Origin: JAAOII01 sp965207945
GTDB taxonomy: Bacteria; Pseudomonadota; Gammaproteobacteria; CBDBNL01; JAAOII01
Assembly (NCBI GenBank): GCA_965207945.1
Contig: OZ242303.1
Location: 248,001 to 312,000, forward strand
DNA length: 64,000 bases
Reading direction: 5' to 3'
The notes under the pieces were generated by a model. It worked only from the letters and a program-made list of their open reading frames with translations, searched no databases and had not been told where the DNA came from. How positions within the stretch are numbered: position 1 is the first letter of the stretch; each line of letters opens with the position of its first letter. Below are positions 52,054 to 60,514 of the stretch, one piece after another. The translations under genes and the position numbers were made by a program.

Positions 52054-52447
52054 AAGAGGCAGTAAGCTTAATCGGACTTCCTCTCATAGGCGTGCTATGT
52101 TCAGGAATATGGCAATATCTTTTATAAAGCATGCTGTTATTAAAACAACCTTGCCTAAAGCAAAGGGATTGCGCGTTTTTGTTGAACCGCTTATTACTAT
52201 GGCAAAAGTAGATAATGTTGCCAAACGTAGACGGGCTTTTGCTATTTTAGGGAATGATGAAGCAGTAAACACATTGTTTACGAAAACCGCAAAATTATGT
52301 AGTGCGCGTCCTGGCGGCTATTTAAGTATAATGAAGGCCGGTATTAAGACAGGAGATAAAGCACAGATGGCTTATGTTAGTTTGGTGGATGCTGACGAAA
52401 ACTATACTGCAGTTCCTAAAGAAACAGACGCTAAGCAAGCAGGATAA
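52040..52447 (+). CDS. rplQ: 50S ribosomal protein L17
   Basis: 135 aa. MRHLKRGSKLNRTSSHRRAMFRNMA and the RPGGYLSIMKAGIKTGDKAQMAYVSLVD segment are typical. Slightly longer than usual with a short hydrophilic end. Last gene of the ribosomal block; the lipoprotein genes begin 29 nt later in the same direction. Confidence 0.96.
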   Translation: MRHLKRGSKLNRTSSHRRAMFRNMAISFIKHAVIKTTLPKAKGLRVFVEPLITMAKVDNVAKRRRAFAILGNDEAVNTLFTKTAKLCSARPGGYLSIMKAGIKTGDKAQMAYVSLVDADENYTAVPKETDAKQAG

Positions 52448-52476
52448 TTTATTTATCAAAATCAGGTAATTTACTT

Positions 52477-53085
52477 ATGAAAAAACTTTCAAAATTATTA
52501 ACTATATCAATGGTAAGCATAGTTTCTTGGGGCTTGATGTCATGCGTCACTACAGTGAATCGCGTTGATACCCAAAGCAATATAGATGTTAGTGGAAAGT
52601 GGAACGATGTTGACTCTCGTTTGGTATCAGAACAAATAACCACAGACCTATTATCCCAACCTTGGTATGCGCGCTATGTTGCAGATATAAGCCGTAGCCC
52701 AGTAATAATAGTTGGCGGTGTTCGCAACGATAGCAGCGAGCATATTAATACTAATACATTTGTTAAGGATATAGAAAGAGCGATGGTGAATTCAGCTAGG
52801 TTGGAGGTTGTGGCATCCTCAGATCAACAATCTATTTTGCGCCAACAAAGAGCGGAACAAGACCTATATGTAAGCGAGGAAACTCGCAAGCGACTCGGCA
52901 ATGAGCTAGGTGCAGATGTGATAATGGTGGGCTCTATAAGTACCATAGAAGATGTTGAGGGTAAAAGAAGTGTCCGTTTCTATCAGGTGGATGTTGAATT
53001 AATTGATATAGAAACCAATAGGAAGCTCTGGATAGGGCAAAAGAAAATTAAGAAATTCGTGCGTAAACCATCCGTGCGTCTGTAA
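52477..53085 (+). CDS. LpoB-like penicillin-binding-protein activator lipoprotein
   Basis: 202 aa. Lipoprotein signal with lipobox LMSC (Cys near residue 23). The mature part resembles LpoB/COG3417: NDVDSRLVSEQITTDLL, PVIIVGGVRNDSSEHINTNTFVKDIERAMVNS, RKRLGNELGADVIMVGSI and VDVELIDIETNRKLWIGQKKIKKFV. In E. coli LpoB activates PBP1b from the outer membrane. Next to COG3014-like and LPP20-like genes, a group seen together in other gammaproteobacteria. Confidence 0.82.
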   Translation: MKKLSKLLTISMVSIVSWGLMSCVTTVNRVDTQSNIDVSGKWNDVDSRLVSEQITTDLLSQPWYARYVADISRSPVIIVGGVRNDSSEHINTNTFVKDIERAMVNSARLEVVASSDQQSILRQQRAEQDLYVSEETRKRLGNELGADVIMVGSISTIEDVEGKRSVRFYQVDVELIDIETNRKLWIGQKKIKKFVRKPSVRL

Positions 53086-53142
53086 TTCTTACAAACAATA
53101 GAATCATAGTTAATTTACCGATTAGGTAGGAGAATATAAATT

Positions 53143-54396
53143 ATGCCAAAGATGCTGAAAACATTTAGGCATAGAATAGCCCATATACTAATTTATGGAT
53201 TAGTTAGTTTATGGGGGCTGTCTTTATTGGGCTGTGCTTCTCTTGGAGTTGAAAAATATCAAGACAGCATAACCCAAGGTGACCTTATAAAAGCTGAAGA
53301 GATTATAGGGAAGAATAAAGAAAAGATCAATATAATGTTGCGCGATCTGCATTACGGCACCTTAAAGCAACTTGAACAAAAATATCAAGATAGTAATGTT
53401 TATCTTGAACAAGCCAAAAAAACAGCGGATAAACGCTCCTCAGTAAGTATTAGTGAGACGGCTGCTGCTATTAGTGTTAATCAGCGGGTATCACAATTCA
53501 ACGTCAATCATTTTGAAAGGATAATGATATACTTTCATAAGTCCCTCAATTATCTTGCAGCAGGAGATATAAATGGAGCGCGTATAGAAATGAGGCAGGC
53601 AGAATTGCTGTTACAAGAAATCAAAGTTGAAGCGAATACATATCCTTTTGTGCCTTTAGTAATTGCTCTGATTTATGAACAGCTGGGAGATGTGGAGAAT
53701 GCTTTAGTAGCTTATCGGCGGGCAGTTGATGCTTATGGCGCAAGTTCTGCTCCGCAACTATTAAAGAAGAGTTACTTAAACCTGCTAGCAAGGAACAAGC
53801 GACAGCGAGAACTTGCAACCAGGGAAAAACAACTTGGCGCAACCGCCGATGCTGATTTGCAGCAGGCAAGTTTATTGATAATTAGCACACGCGGTATACT
53901 AACTCCATTAGATTCTTTTACTATCTATCATCTACATCCAGAGTACTCCGTTAATTTTCTAATCGCTCTTCCTTATTACCCTAAGTATAATGGCATAGCT
54001 CCTCCACCATCTCTCAATATAGGCGAATATAGCCCGAGCTTTGAGCCCATAATTAATGTTGAAAGGGAAATGCGCAAGTCCTTAGATAAAGCAATGCCAG
54101 GAATAGTCGCTATTGCTTTAGCACGCGCTGTGGTGAAAGAGCAAATAAAACAGCAAGCAGATAGACAAGAGAATTCTTTGTTGAGCTTTGCTGCTATTAT
54201 ATATAATGTTGCAAGTGAAATAGCGGATACTCGTAGCTGGGATACCTTGCCACAGGCGTTTTATATGGCGCGCTTAGAACTGCCAGCAGCAGAATATTCT
54301 TTAACCCCTTCTTATTATCCAGCTCGGATATCACCAGTCCCAAGCAACATTAACTTAAAACCAGGGTTGAATATTTTATTCGTTCAAGGAAGATAG
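53143..54396 (+). CDS. COG3014-like TPR-type lipoprotein
   Basis: 417 aa. Signal with lipobox LLGC (Cys near residue 30). The mature part has helical TPR-like repeats (FHKSLNYLAAGDINGARIEMRQAE, PLVIALIYEQLGDVENALVAYRRAVDAY), as in the COG3014 family, function unknown. A good AGGAG precedes the ATG. Second gene of the lipoprotein group after rplQ; the next gene converges on it. Confidence 0.7.
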   Translation: MPKMLKTFRHRIAHILIYGLVSLWGLSLLGCASLGVEKYQDSITQGDLIKAEEIIGKNKEKINIMLRDLHYGTLKQLEQKYQDSNVYLEQAKKTADKRSSVSISETAAAISVNQRVSQFNVNHFERIMIYFHKSLNYLAAGDINGARIEMRQAELLLQEIKVEANTYPFVPLVIALIYEQLGDVENALVAYRRAVDAYGASSAPQLLKKSYLNLLARNKRQRELATREKQLGATADADLQQASLLIISTRGILTPLDSFTIYHLHPEYSVNFLIALPYYPKYNGIAPPPSLNIGEYSPSFEPIINVEREMRKSLDKAMPGIVAIALARAVVKEQIKQQADRQENSLLSFAAIIYNVASEIADTRSWDTLPQAFYMARLELPAAEYSLTPSYYPARISPVPSNINLKPGLNILFVQGR

Positions 54397-54405
54397 CAGA
54401 ATTGT

Positions 54406-55389
54406 TTATCCATTCAGAGCATCAATAATAGCGGAAAATAGTTCCTTTGCTATCTTATTATTGAGTTCATCTACTAAACGATTTTTAGCGGTCTGCTGGT
54501 CTATGCTGCTTGCCTGAATTTTCCAATTAATCTTTCGCGGGGAAAGCCCTTCATAATTAACTGTTATAGTAATTTCTTCGCGATAAATAAACCAGTCATC
54601 TCTTTCAATTCCTGGAGTAGCTGATGGGACTATGCTTATATTAAGTTTAGGGTTGTCTGTGGTAACTGGTTCCATTCCTTCTGCAACAAATGATGCGCTT
54701 GCAATATTAACAAGATTTTTTCTTGGAGAAGTTATGGCAAAAGATATTTGTTTTGCCCGCTTTCTAAGATTCTGAGAGCTATCATTTGCTTTTGTAACAT
54801 ATCCTCCTTGAGGGTTAACTATCCTTAACCTTTGCGCTAATGAATTATGCTGGATGATTGCTGTATTTATTTCCTTTATTAGATGGATGGCTTGATAAGG
54901 AGGTAATTCTTTGCTCAATTTAATCTCGGTTTCCGCAATGACTTTTTTGTAATTGGTGAGCTCAGGCAACCATCTTTGTTCTGCCTCGTGGCGATTTAGA
55001 ACTGCTAATGCATAATAGATACCATCTTCTGTATCATAAAAATCTTCTGCAATACTCATTCCATCAATATTAATCCTTGCGCTTACTAAAGTAGATCTGG
55101 ATAGATATTCACTTTTATCTATTTTTTTACCAGTTTTTTGCTGAATGTTCTGACTGAAGATAGAATCATCTTCCACCTTTGCCGAAAATATAGCTGCTAA
55201 ATTTCCTTTAGCATGTTCACGTGCTTCTCCTAAAGAACTAGCGCTACCAATGGCAGTTAGATAGGTACTTGTAGGGTAACTCTTTTTATTATTTTCAGTA
55301 AAATCAATGATTGGGGATGAGGGTAAATTAGCACAACCAACAAGAACTAACACTAGAAAAATAAAATAAATCCTTTTTATAAATTGCAT
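54406..55389 (-). CDS. LPP20-like lipoprotein
   Basis: 327 aa. Signal with lipobox LVGC (Cys near residue 19). The start of the mature protein, YLTAIGSASSLGEAREHAKGNLAAIFSAKVE, and YYALAVLNRHEAEQRW match the LPP20 pattern; the rest is less clear. TATAAT ends 5 nt before the ATG. It diverges from the second LPP20-like gene and lies next to the lpoB-like and COG3014-like genes. Confidence 0.7.
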   Translation of the reverse strand: MQFIKRIYFIFLVLVLVGCANLPSSPIIDFTENNKKSYPTSTYLTAIGSASSLGEAREHAKGNLAAIFSAKVEDDSIFSQNIQQKTGKKIDKSEYLSRSTLVSARINIDGMSIAEDFYDTEDGIYYALAVLNRHEAEQRWLPELTNYKKVIAETEIKLSKELPPYQAIHLIKEINTAIIQHNSLAQRLRIVNPQGGYVTKANDSSQNLRKRAKQISFAITSPRKNLVNIASASFVAEGMEPVTTDNPKLNISIVPSATPGIERDDWFIYREEITITVNYEGLSPRKINWKIQASSIDQQTAKNRLVDELNNKIAKELFSAIIDALNG

Positions 55390-55394
55390 ACAGT

Positions 55395-55400
55395 ATTATA
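55395..55400 (-). promoter_or_regulatory. -10-like TATAAT for the reverse LPP20-like gene
   Basis: On the reverse strand TATAAT ends 5 nt before the ATG at 55389, with no Shine-Dalgarno, as for five other genes here. Confidence 0.4.
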
Positions 55401-55507
55401 GTATGTTATTGATTATGTATATAATTCCCATACTATAAAACAACTTATAGCATTTAATTAATTTAAATTTGTGTTATATTAACAGCGTATTATTTAGTAA
55501 CCTAAGA

Positions 55508-56194
55508 ATGTTAATTATGTTGATAACGAAAAATCATAAAAGCTTTTATAGCTTAAATTTCTATAAAGTTCTTCTATTAATAGGAGTGCTTATTATTTCA
55601 TCCTGTGCCGGCAAAAAGAATGCCTTGTCAATAGAAGAGGTTGAAACTGGCGACAGCTGCAATTTTTATAATAGCAACAAAAAAGCTCCCTTGTGGGTGT
55701 GTGGCTACCCAATAGAGGGTTTGCCGTTTAGCGCAGTGGGTGTTGTTGAAAAGTCAAAAGCTGGTCTCTCTTTTATGCGGCAACAAGCAGCAGCAGATGG
55801 CAGAGTTCAGTTGGCGCAAGAAATGCAAATAGAGGTCCAATCAATGATTAAGACGTTCGTTGAAAGTACAGGCGCTGGGGATGCGGAAACTGTTGATAAG
55901 GTTTCCACTGATGTAACGAAACTTATAACTTCAGAAACTTTGAGGGGTAGCAGAATTATCAGAACTGCAACTGGTCCCGATGGAGCACTTTATGTTTTAA
56001 TTGGTATGGATGAGCAGACAGCACGTTCTGAAGTTAATGACGCGATTAGTGGTAGTTATAAAAATGATGATGCTGCTTGGCAGATATTACGAGCTCAGTC
56101 AACACAAGAAGAATTATCTAGAGAAATATCAGAACAACCGTTTACACCGCCAGCGCCACCAGAAAATCCAGCGCCACCAGTTCCTAACCAGTAA
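55508..56194 (+). CDS. Second LPP20-like lipoprotein
   Basis: About 228 aa from the ATG at 55508; an ATG at 55517 is also possible. Signal ends in lipobox ISSC. FSAVGVVEKSKAGLSFMRQQAAADGRVQLAQEMQIEVQSMIK and DGALYVLIGMDEQTARSEV fit the LPP20 pattern. The C-terminus is Pro-rich (PPAPPENPAPPVPNQ). Convergent with mlaA, 7 nt between stops. Confidence 0.72.
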   Translation: MLIMLITKNHKSFYSLNFYKVLLLIGVLIISSCAGKKNALSIEEVETGDSCNFYNSNKKAPLWVCGYPIEGLPFSAVGVVEKSKAGLSFMRQQAAADGRVQLAQEMQIEVQSMIKTFVESTGAGDAETVDKVSTDVTKLITSETLRGSRIIRTATGPDGALYVLIGMDEQTARSEVNDAISGSYKNDDAAWQILRAQSTQEELSREISEQPFTPPAPPENPAPPVPNQ

Positions 56195-56201
56195 TTGGAC
56201 C

Positions 56202-57032
56202 TTACAGATCTAGTTCATCCAGATCTAGATCATCCAGTTCTAGATCATCTAACAGGTCTAATTCATCTAGCTCTTCTGGAACTTCTTCCAGTTGATATTC
56301 GTCCCAAAGGACTTGTCCATCAAGAACTTGGTAGCGACGATTTTGTAAGTATGCATCTCTAATAAAGGTATATCTATCACCAATAATAATCTCTTCGGTT
56401 TGTCTTAAACGGTTGCGGTTATTTAATATGCTTATGAAACTGAGAGTCCATCTTTGAGTGTCATTGAAGTCCAGTAATGAGATGCGCGGCGCGTAGAAAA
56501 ACTCTGTAATAGATGTTACAGAATCCCTGGCAGTGCTGGGTCCTAAAAAGGGCAGGACAGTATAAGGACCTGCAGGGGTTCCCCATGCCCCCAAAGTTTG
56601 GCCAAAATCTTCGCTGTGCCTTTCAAGTCCCATATACGCAGCAACATCTATTATCCCGAACAGACCTATGACTGAATTAATGCTAAACCGGGCAAGTCCT
56701 TTATAGAAGCTGACCATCTTAAGTTGTAATGCATCGTTAATCATGACATAGGGTTCTCCTACATTATTAAAGAAGTTTGTTGCGCCATCTTGCATTATTT
56801 GTGGCGTTATAAAATCGTATCCCTTAGCGGCAGGTAACAGCAAATAGCGATCCAGTCCATTATTGAAAGCATCAACTTTGCGATTACTTTTTTCCCATGG
56901 GTCTGTAGGGTTTTGTCCGACAACTATATCGCTGCCCCTATTAGCTGACTTTGGTTGGCTAGCGCAACTAGCAATTAGTAAGATTACTAATATGCTGACT
57001 AAACTTCGCCCAAAATACTTGAAGTAATGCAT
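56202..57032 (-). CDS. mlaA: MlaA (VacJ) outer-membrane lipoprotein with acidic Asp/Leu tail
   Basis: 276 aa from the ATG at 57032, chosen because it starts a proper lipoprotein signal (lipobox IASC). MlaA removes misplaced phospholipids from the outer leaflet, passing them to MlaC and the MlaFEDB complex. NPTDPWEKSNRKVDAFNNGLDRYLLLPAAKGY, GEPYVMINDALQ and LGAWGTPAGPYTVLPFLGPSTARDS are diagnostic. The last ~35 residues are almost only Asp, Leu and Glu, built from 15-bp repeats. The frame extends 24 codons upstream of the chosen start. Confidence 0.9.
   Translation of the reverse strand: MHYFKYFGRSLVSILVILLIASCASQPKSANRGSDIVVGQNPTDPWEKSNRKVDAFNNGLDRYLLLPAAKGYDFITPQIMQDGATNFFNNVGEPYVMINDALQLKMVSFYKGLARFSINSVIGLFGIIDVAAYMGLERHSEDFGQTLGAWGTPAGPYTVLPFLGPSTARDSVTSITEFFYAPRISLLDFNDTQRWTLSFISILNNRNRLRQTEEIIIGDRYTFIRDAYLQNRRYQVLDGQVLWDEYQLEEVPEELDELDLLDDLELDDLDLDELDL
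56212..56260 (-). repeat. 15-bp degenerate repeat in the mlaA 3' end
   Basis: Three to four 15-bp units (AGATCTAG(T/A)TCATCC type) encode the Asp/Leu-rich DDLDL-like C-terminus of MlaA. Confidence 0.75.
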
Positions 57033-57082
57033 TAAATGTCCGTCAATAAATAATTGAATTAAATAGTTATAAATTACCATTA

Positions 57083-57102
57083 GTTTGTATAATAATACAA
57101 AC
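57083..57102. repeat. Inverted repeat between mlaA and the AGCS symporter
   Basis: GTTTGTAT (57083-57090) and ATACAAAC (57095-57102) are exact complements around AATA. A TATAAT overlaps on the plus strand (57088-57093). Its position between divergent genes suggests an operator or promoter. Confidence 0.6.
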
Positions 57103-57161
57103 ATCCCTATATGGGTATGTTATGTTATTTTATTATTAATAATTAACCAGAGGTAAAACTT

Positions 57162-58496
57162 ATGGAAGCAATTACTAATTTTATCGGCACTATTAATAGT
57201 TTAGTATGGGGTTACCCCATGCTTATTCTTATAGTAGGTGTTGGTTTATACTTATCCGCTGGACTTGGTTTTATGCCATGGCGTAAAATCGGGTATGGCT
57301 TCAAAATGTTGTTCGCTAAAGATACTGGTCCCAAAGCTGAGGGCGAGATATCTCCTTTTAGTGCTTTGATGACCGCGTTATCTGCTACTATTGGAACAGG
57401 GAATATAGCAGGTGTTGCTACCGCAGTAGCGGTTGGTGGTCCTGGAGCTCTCTTTTGGATGTGGATTACGGCGCTTGTAGGCATGGCCACTAAATATGGT
57501 GAAGCTGTATGCGCAGTTAAATATCGTGAAGTGGACGAGAACGGTGATCATGTAGGTGGTCCCATGTATTACATCAAAAACGGTATGGGCAAGTCATGGA
57601 CTTGGCTTGGTATTCTTTTTGCTGTTTTCGGTGCGATTGCCGCTTTTGGCATTGGTAACACCGTTCAAACCAATTCTATTGCAACCGCATTAAATCAAAC
57701 CTATAGCGTTCCTCCTGTGGTTACAGGCGTAGTTATAGCTGTTTTAGTTGCGGCGGTAATTCTTGGTGGTATTAAGCGTATTGCAGATGTAGCAAGTAAA
57801 TTAGTGCCTTTAATGGCAATAATTTATATTGTTGCAGCTCTTGTGGTTATTATCATCAATATAGGTCAGGTTCCTGCGGCTTTCAGTGAAATCTTTTCTC
57901 AAGCATTTACCGGCACTGCAGCTGCAGGCGGTTTCTTGGGCATGGTCATTAAAGGCGTTGCGCGAGGAGTTTTCTCTAACGAAGCGGGTCTCGGTAGTGC
58001 TGCTATAGCTCATGCTGCGGCTAAGACAGATGATCCTGTTCGCCAAGGAACTGTAGCTATGCTTGGAACCTTTATAGACACTATAGTTGTATGTACCATG
58101 ACAGGTCTTATTATTGTTATGAGCGGACTGTGGTCTGGTGGTGAGCTTAATGGCGCTCCTCTGACAGCAGGTGCTTTTGACTCTTTCATGACTGGCATAG
58201 GCGAACACGTAGTATCTATATGTTTATCTATATTTGCTTTCACCACCGTATTGGGTTGGAGCTTTTATGGAGAAAAATGTGTTGAGTTTCTGTTCGGAGT
58301 TAAGGTAATTCTGGCATATCGCATTTTATGGATCCTTGCCACTTTTGTTGGAACAGTCCTGGCATTGGACTTTGTATGGCTGCTCGCAGATACATTGAAT
58401 GCTATGATGGCTATTCCAAACTTGATTGCTCTATTGATATTGAGTCCGATAATATTTTCATTATCAAGTCAATACTTTAAAAAGCAACAGGCATAA
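57162..58496 (+). CDS. AGCS-family alanine/glycine:cation symporter
   Basis: 444 aa, multiple membrane helices. PFSALMTALSATIGTGNIAGVATAVAVGGPGALFWMWITALVGMATKYGE (landmark, residues about 66-115) is the AGCS signature. It should import alanine or glycine with Na+ or H+. AGAGG precedes the ATG. Strong terminator 40 nt after the stop. Confidence 0.9.
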   Translation: MEAITNFIGTINSLVWGYPMLILIVGVGLYLSAGLGFMPWRKIGYGFKMLFAKDTGPKAEGEISPFSALMTALSATIGTGNIAGVATAVAVGGPGALFWMWITALVGMATKYGEAVCAVKYREVDENGDHVGGPMYYIKNGMGKSWTWLGILFAVFGAIAAFGIGNTVQTNSIATALNQTYSVPPVVTGVVIAVLVAAVILGGIKRIADVASKLVPLMAIIYIVAALVVIIINIGQVPAAFSEIFSQAFTGTAAAGGFLGMVIKGVARGVFSNEAGLGSAAIAHAAAKTDDPVRQGTVAMLGTFIDTIVVCTMTGLIIVMSGLWSGGELNGAPLTAGAFDSFMTGIGEHVVSICLSIFAFTTVLGWSFYGEKCVEFLFGVKVILAYRILWILATFVGTVLALDFVWLLADTLNAMMAIPNLIALLILSPIIFSLSSQYFKKQQA

Positions 58497-58536
58497 TAGT
58501 TAAATAAGTCAAATATACTTTGACTTATTAAATATA

Positions 58537-58569
58537 AAAGGCGAGTTCTTATAACTCGCCTTTTTTTTT
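58537..58569 (+). terminator. Strong intrinsic terminator after the AGCS gene
   Basis: AAAAGGCGAGTT pairs with AACTCGCCTTTT around a CTTAT loop, followed by a long T-run. Just upstream AAGTCAAA/TTTGACTT (58506-58527) forms another small hairpin. Confidence 0.92.
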
Positions 58570-58680
58570 GGATTTTTGGATTTTTGGATTTTAGATTTGG
58601 GTTTTTTGGGGATACCGATTAAATTAGCTGCCTAGATTGGCACCCTAGATTAGCTCCCCGGACCCTAGATTAGTAGATTG
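58570..58680. repeat. Short repeats between terminator and fabI
   Basis: GGATTTTT recurs three to four times (58570-58595), followed by several CTAGATTAG/CTAGATTGG elements up to the fabI stop codon. No gene. Confidence 0.55.
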
Positions 58681-58681
58681 G

Positions 58682-59479
58682 CTACTCAGCCATTTGTTTA
58701 TCACTCATAGCAGTTATTTCAAAGCCAGCATCTACGTATATAACCTGTCCAGTTATACCCCTTGCATGTTGTGAACATAAAAAAGCTGCAGTATCGCCTA
58801 CTTCTTCAATGGTTACATTTCTTCCTAAAGGAGAGCGTGCTTGATTATAATTTAGCATTTTACGAAAATCTCCTATACCTGAAGCGGCTAGGGTCTTAAT
58901 AGGACCTGCGGAAATAGCGTTTACCCTTGCGCCTTGCTTCCCTAAAGAAACCGCCAAATATCTGGTTGCTGCTTCCAAACTTGCTTTTGCCACCCCCATA
59001 ACATTGTAATTGGGCAGGGTTTTTTGTGAACCATAATAAGTAAGGGTTAGAAGAGCGCCATTCTCATTGAGAATCTTTTTTGCTCTTTTTGCTAGGGCAA
59101 TAAAGCTATAGCTGCTTAAATCATGAGCTATGGCAAAACCCTCGCGAGTAGTGGCATCTGTGAAATCTCCTTGTAACTGCTCTCTCGGGGCATATCCTAC
59201 AGCATGAACTATGCCATCCAAATTGCCCCATACCTTGCTAATATTGTTAAAAAGGTCGTCAATCTGTTCATCTTCTGCTAGGTCACAAGGAAAACAAAGC
59301 TCCTTGCCGCTACCGTATTGAGCGGCAATATCTTCCACTCTTCCCTGTAATCTTGAGTTTTGATAGCTAAATACCAATTTCGCGCCTTCGCGGTGCATGG
59401 AAGCAGCTATACCTGATGCTATAGACAGCTTGCTTGCCACCCCAACGATCAAGATTTTTTTATCTTTTAATAATGTCAT
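58682..59479 (-). CDS. fabI: Enoyl-[acyl-carrier-protein] reductase (NADH)
   Basis: 265 aa short-chain dehydrogenase, last reduction in fatty acid elongation. N-terminal KKILIVGVASKLSIASGIA, and YYGSQKTLPNYNVMGVAKASLEAATRYLA with the catalytic Tyr and Lys (about residues 146-174), are the FabI pattern; INAISAGPIKTLAASGI follows. Length normal. Reverse strand, downstream of cysM. Confidence 0.94.
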   Translation of the reverse strand: MTLLKDKKILIVGVASKLSIASGIAASMHREGAKLVFSYQNSRLQGRVEDIAAQYGSGKELCFPCDLAEDEQIDDLFNNISKVWGNLDGIVHAVGYAPREQLQGDFTDATTREGFAIAHDLSSYSFIALAKRAKKILNENGALLTLTYYGSQKTLPNYNVMGVAKASLEAATRYLAVSLGKQGARVNAISAGPIKTLAASGIGDFRKMLNYNQARSPLGRNVTIEEVGDTAAFLCSQHARGITGQVIYVDAGFEITAMSDKQMAE

Positions 59480-59516
59480 TTGTTTTACTCATAAGTGTTA
59501 TATAAATTCAATTTGG

Positions 59517-60419
59517 TTATGAAGAATCACTGAATATTCCAGTTGATACATATCTTTCACCACTGTCACAAATAACGGCTACTATTACTGCATCTTTAGT
59601 GTTCTTTGCTATATCCAAAGCAATCTTGGTTGCTGCGCCAGAGGAAGGACCGCACAGAATTCCTTCTTTGCGGGCTAATAATCTTGTGGTTGCAACTGCA
59701 TCTTCCTCGTTTATCTCCACAATCTTATCTATGTAAGAATCATCAAATATAGCGGGTACATATTCTTTAGGCCACTTCCTAATGCCTGGTATGTTGGCAT
59801 TATCACAGGGTTGTAAGCCGATTATCTGAACTTCTTGGCTCTTTTCTTTAAAAAAGCGGCTACAACCAGTAATAGTCCCTGTAGTCCCCATGGAGCTTAT
59901 AAAATGAGTCATGCTGCCTTGGGTCTGCTCCCATATTTCTGGCGCGGTAGTATTATAGTGCATTTGTGGGTTTGCCTGATTGGCAAATTGGTCCAGACGA
60001 ACAGCATCAGTAGTTGCGGCTATTTCTTCTGCAAGATCGCGCGCCCCTTCCATCCCTTGTTCTTCTGACACTTCTATCAATTCAGCGCCATAAGCAAGCA
60101 TAAGATCCTTGCGTTCCTGACTACTATTGCTTGGCATAATTAACTTCATCTTATAGCCCTTAAACGCTGCCGCCATAGCTAAAGCAATTCCCGTATTACC
60201 ACTAGTGGCTTCAACCAGCACCCCGCCTTTTTTGATCATTTCCTTTTTTTCGGCATCTCTTATCATGTTAATTGCGGGACGGGCTTTTACTGAACCTGAG
60301 GGATTTTGCATCTCTAACTTAAGAAGAACTTTATTGTGCTCAGTTCCTGGAAGATTTCGCAAACGCACCAAAGGCGTATTTCCTACCATATCCCCCATGT
60401 ACTTATATTCTGTTGTCAT
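59517..60419 (-). CDS. cysM: Cysteine synthase B
   Basis: 300 aa PLP enzyme that makes cysteine from O-acetylserine and sulfide or thiosulfate. GNTPLVRLRNLPG, the PLP Lys in NPSGSVKARPA (about residue 44), EATSGNTGIALAMAAAFKGYKMKLIMPSNSSQER and SSMGTTGTITGCSRF (phosphate loop) match CysM rather than CysK. E. coli CysM has Asp-Arg after the Lys where this protein has Ala-Arg. Length matches CysM. 37 nt upstream of fabI. Confidence 0.92.
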   Translation of the reverse strand: MTTEYKYMGDMVGNTPLVRLRNLPGTEHNKVLLKLEMQNPSGSVKARPAINMIRDAEKKEMIKKGGVLVEATSGNTGIALAMAAAFKGYKMKLIMPSNSSQERKDLMLAYGAELIEVSEEQGMEGARDLAEEIAATTDAVRLDQFANQANPQMHYNTTAPEIWEQTQGSMTHFISSMGTTGTITGCSRFFKEKSQEVQIIGLQPCDNANIPGIRKWPKEYVPAIFDDSYIDKIVEINEEDAVATTRLLARKEGILCGPSSGAATKIALDIAKNTKDAVIVAVICDSGERYVSTGIFSDSS

Positions 60420-60514
60420 GATTTCAACTCAACGTTAATTTTAATTGTAATTCATTCAATATGATAGCTTTGTCCCGCCAATCAAAGGCAAAATAATCGT
60501 AAAATAATATTAGC

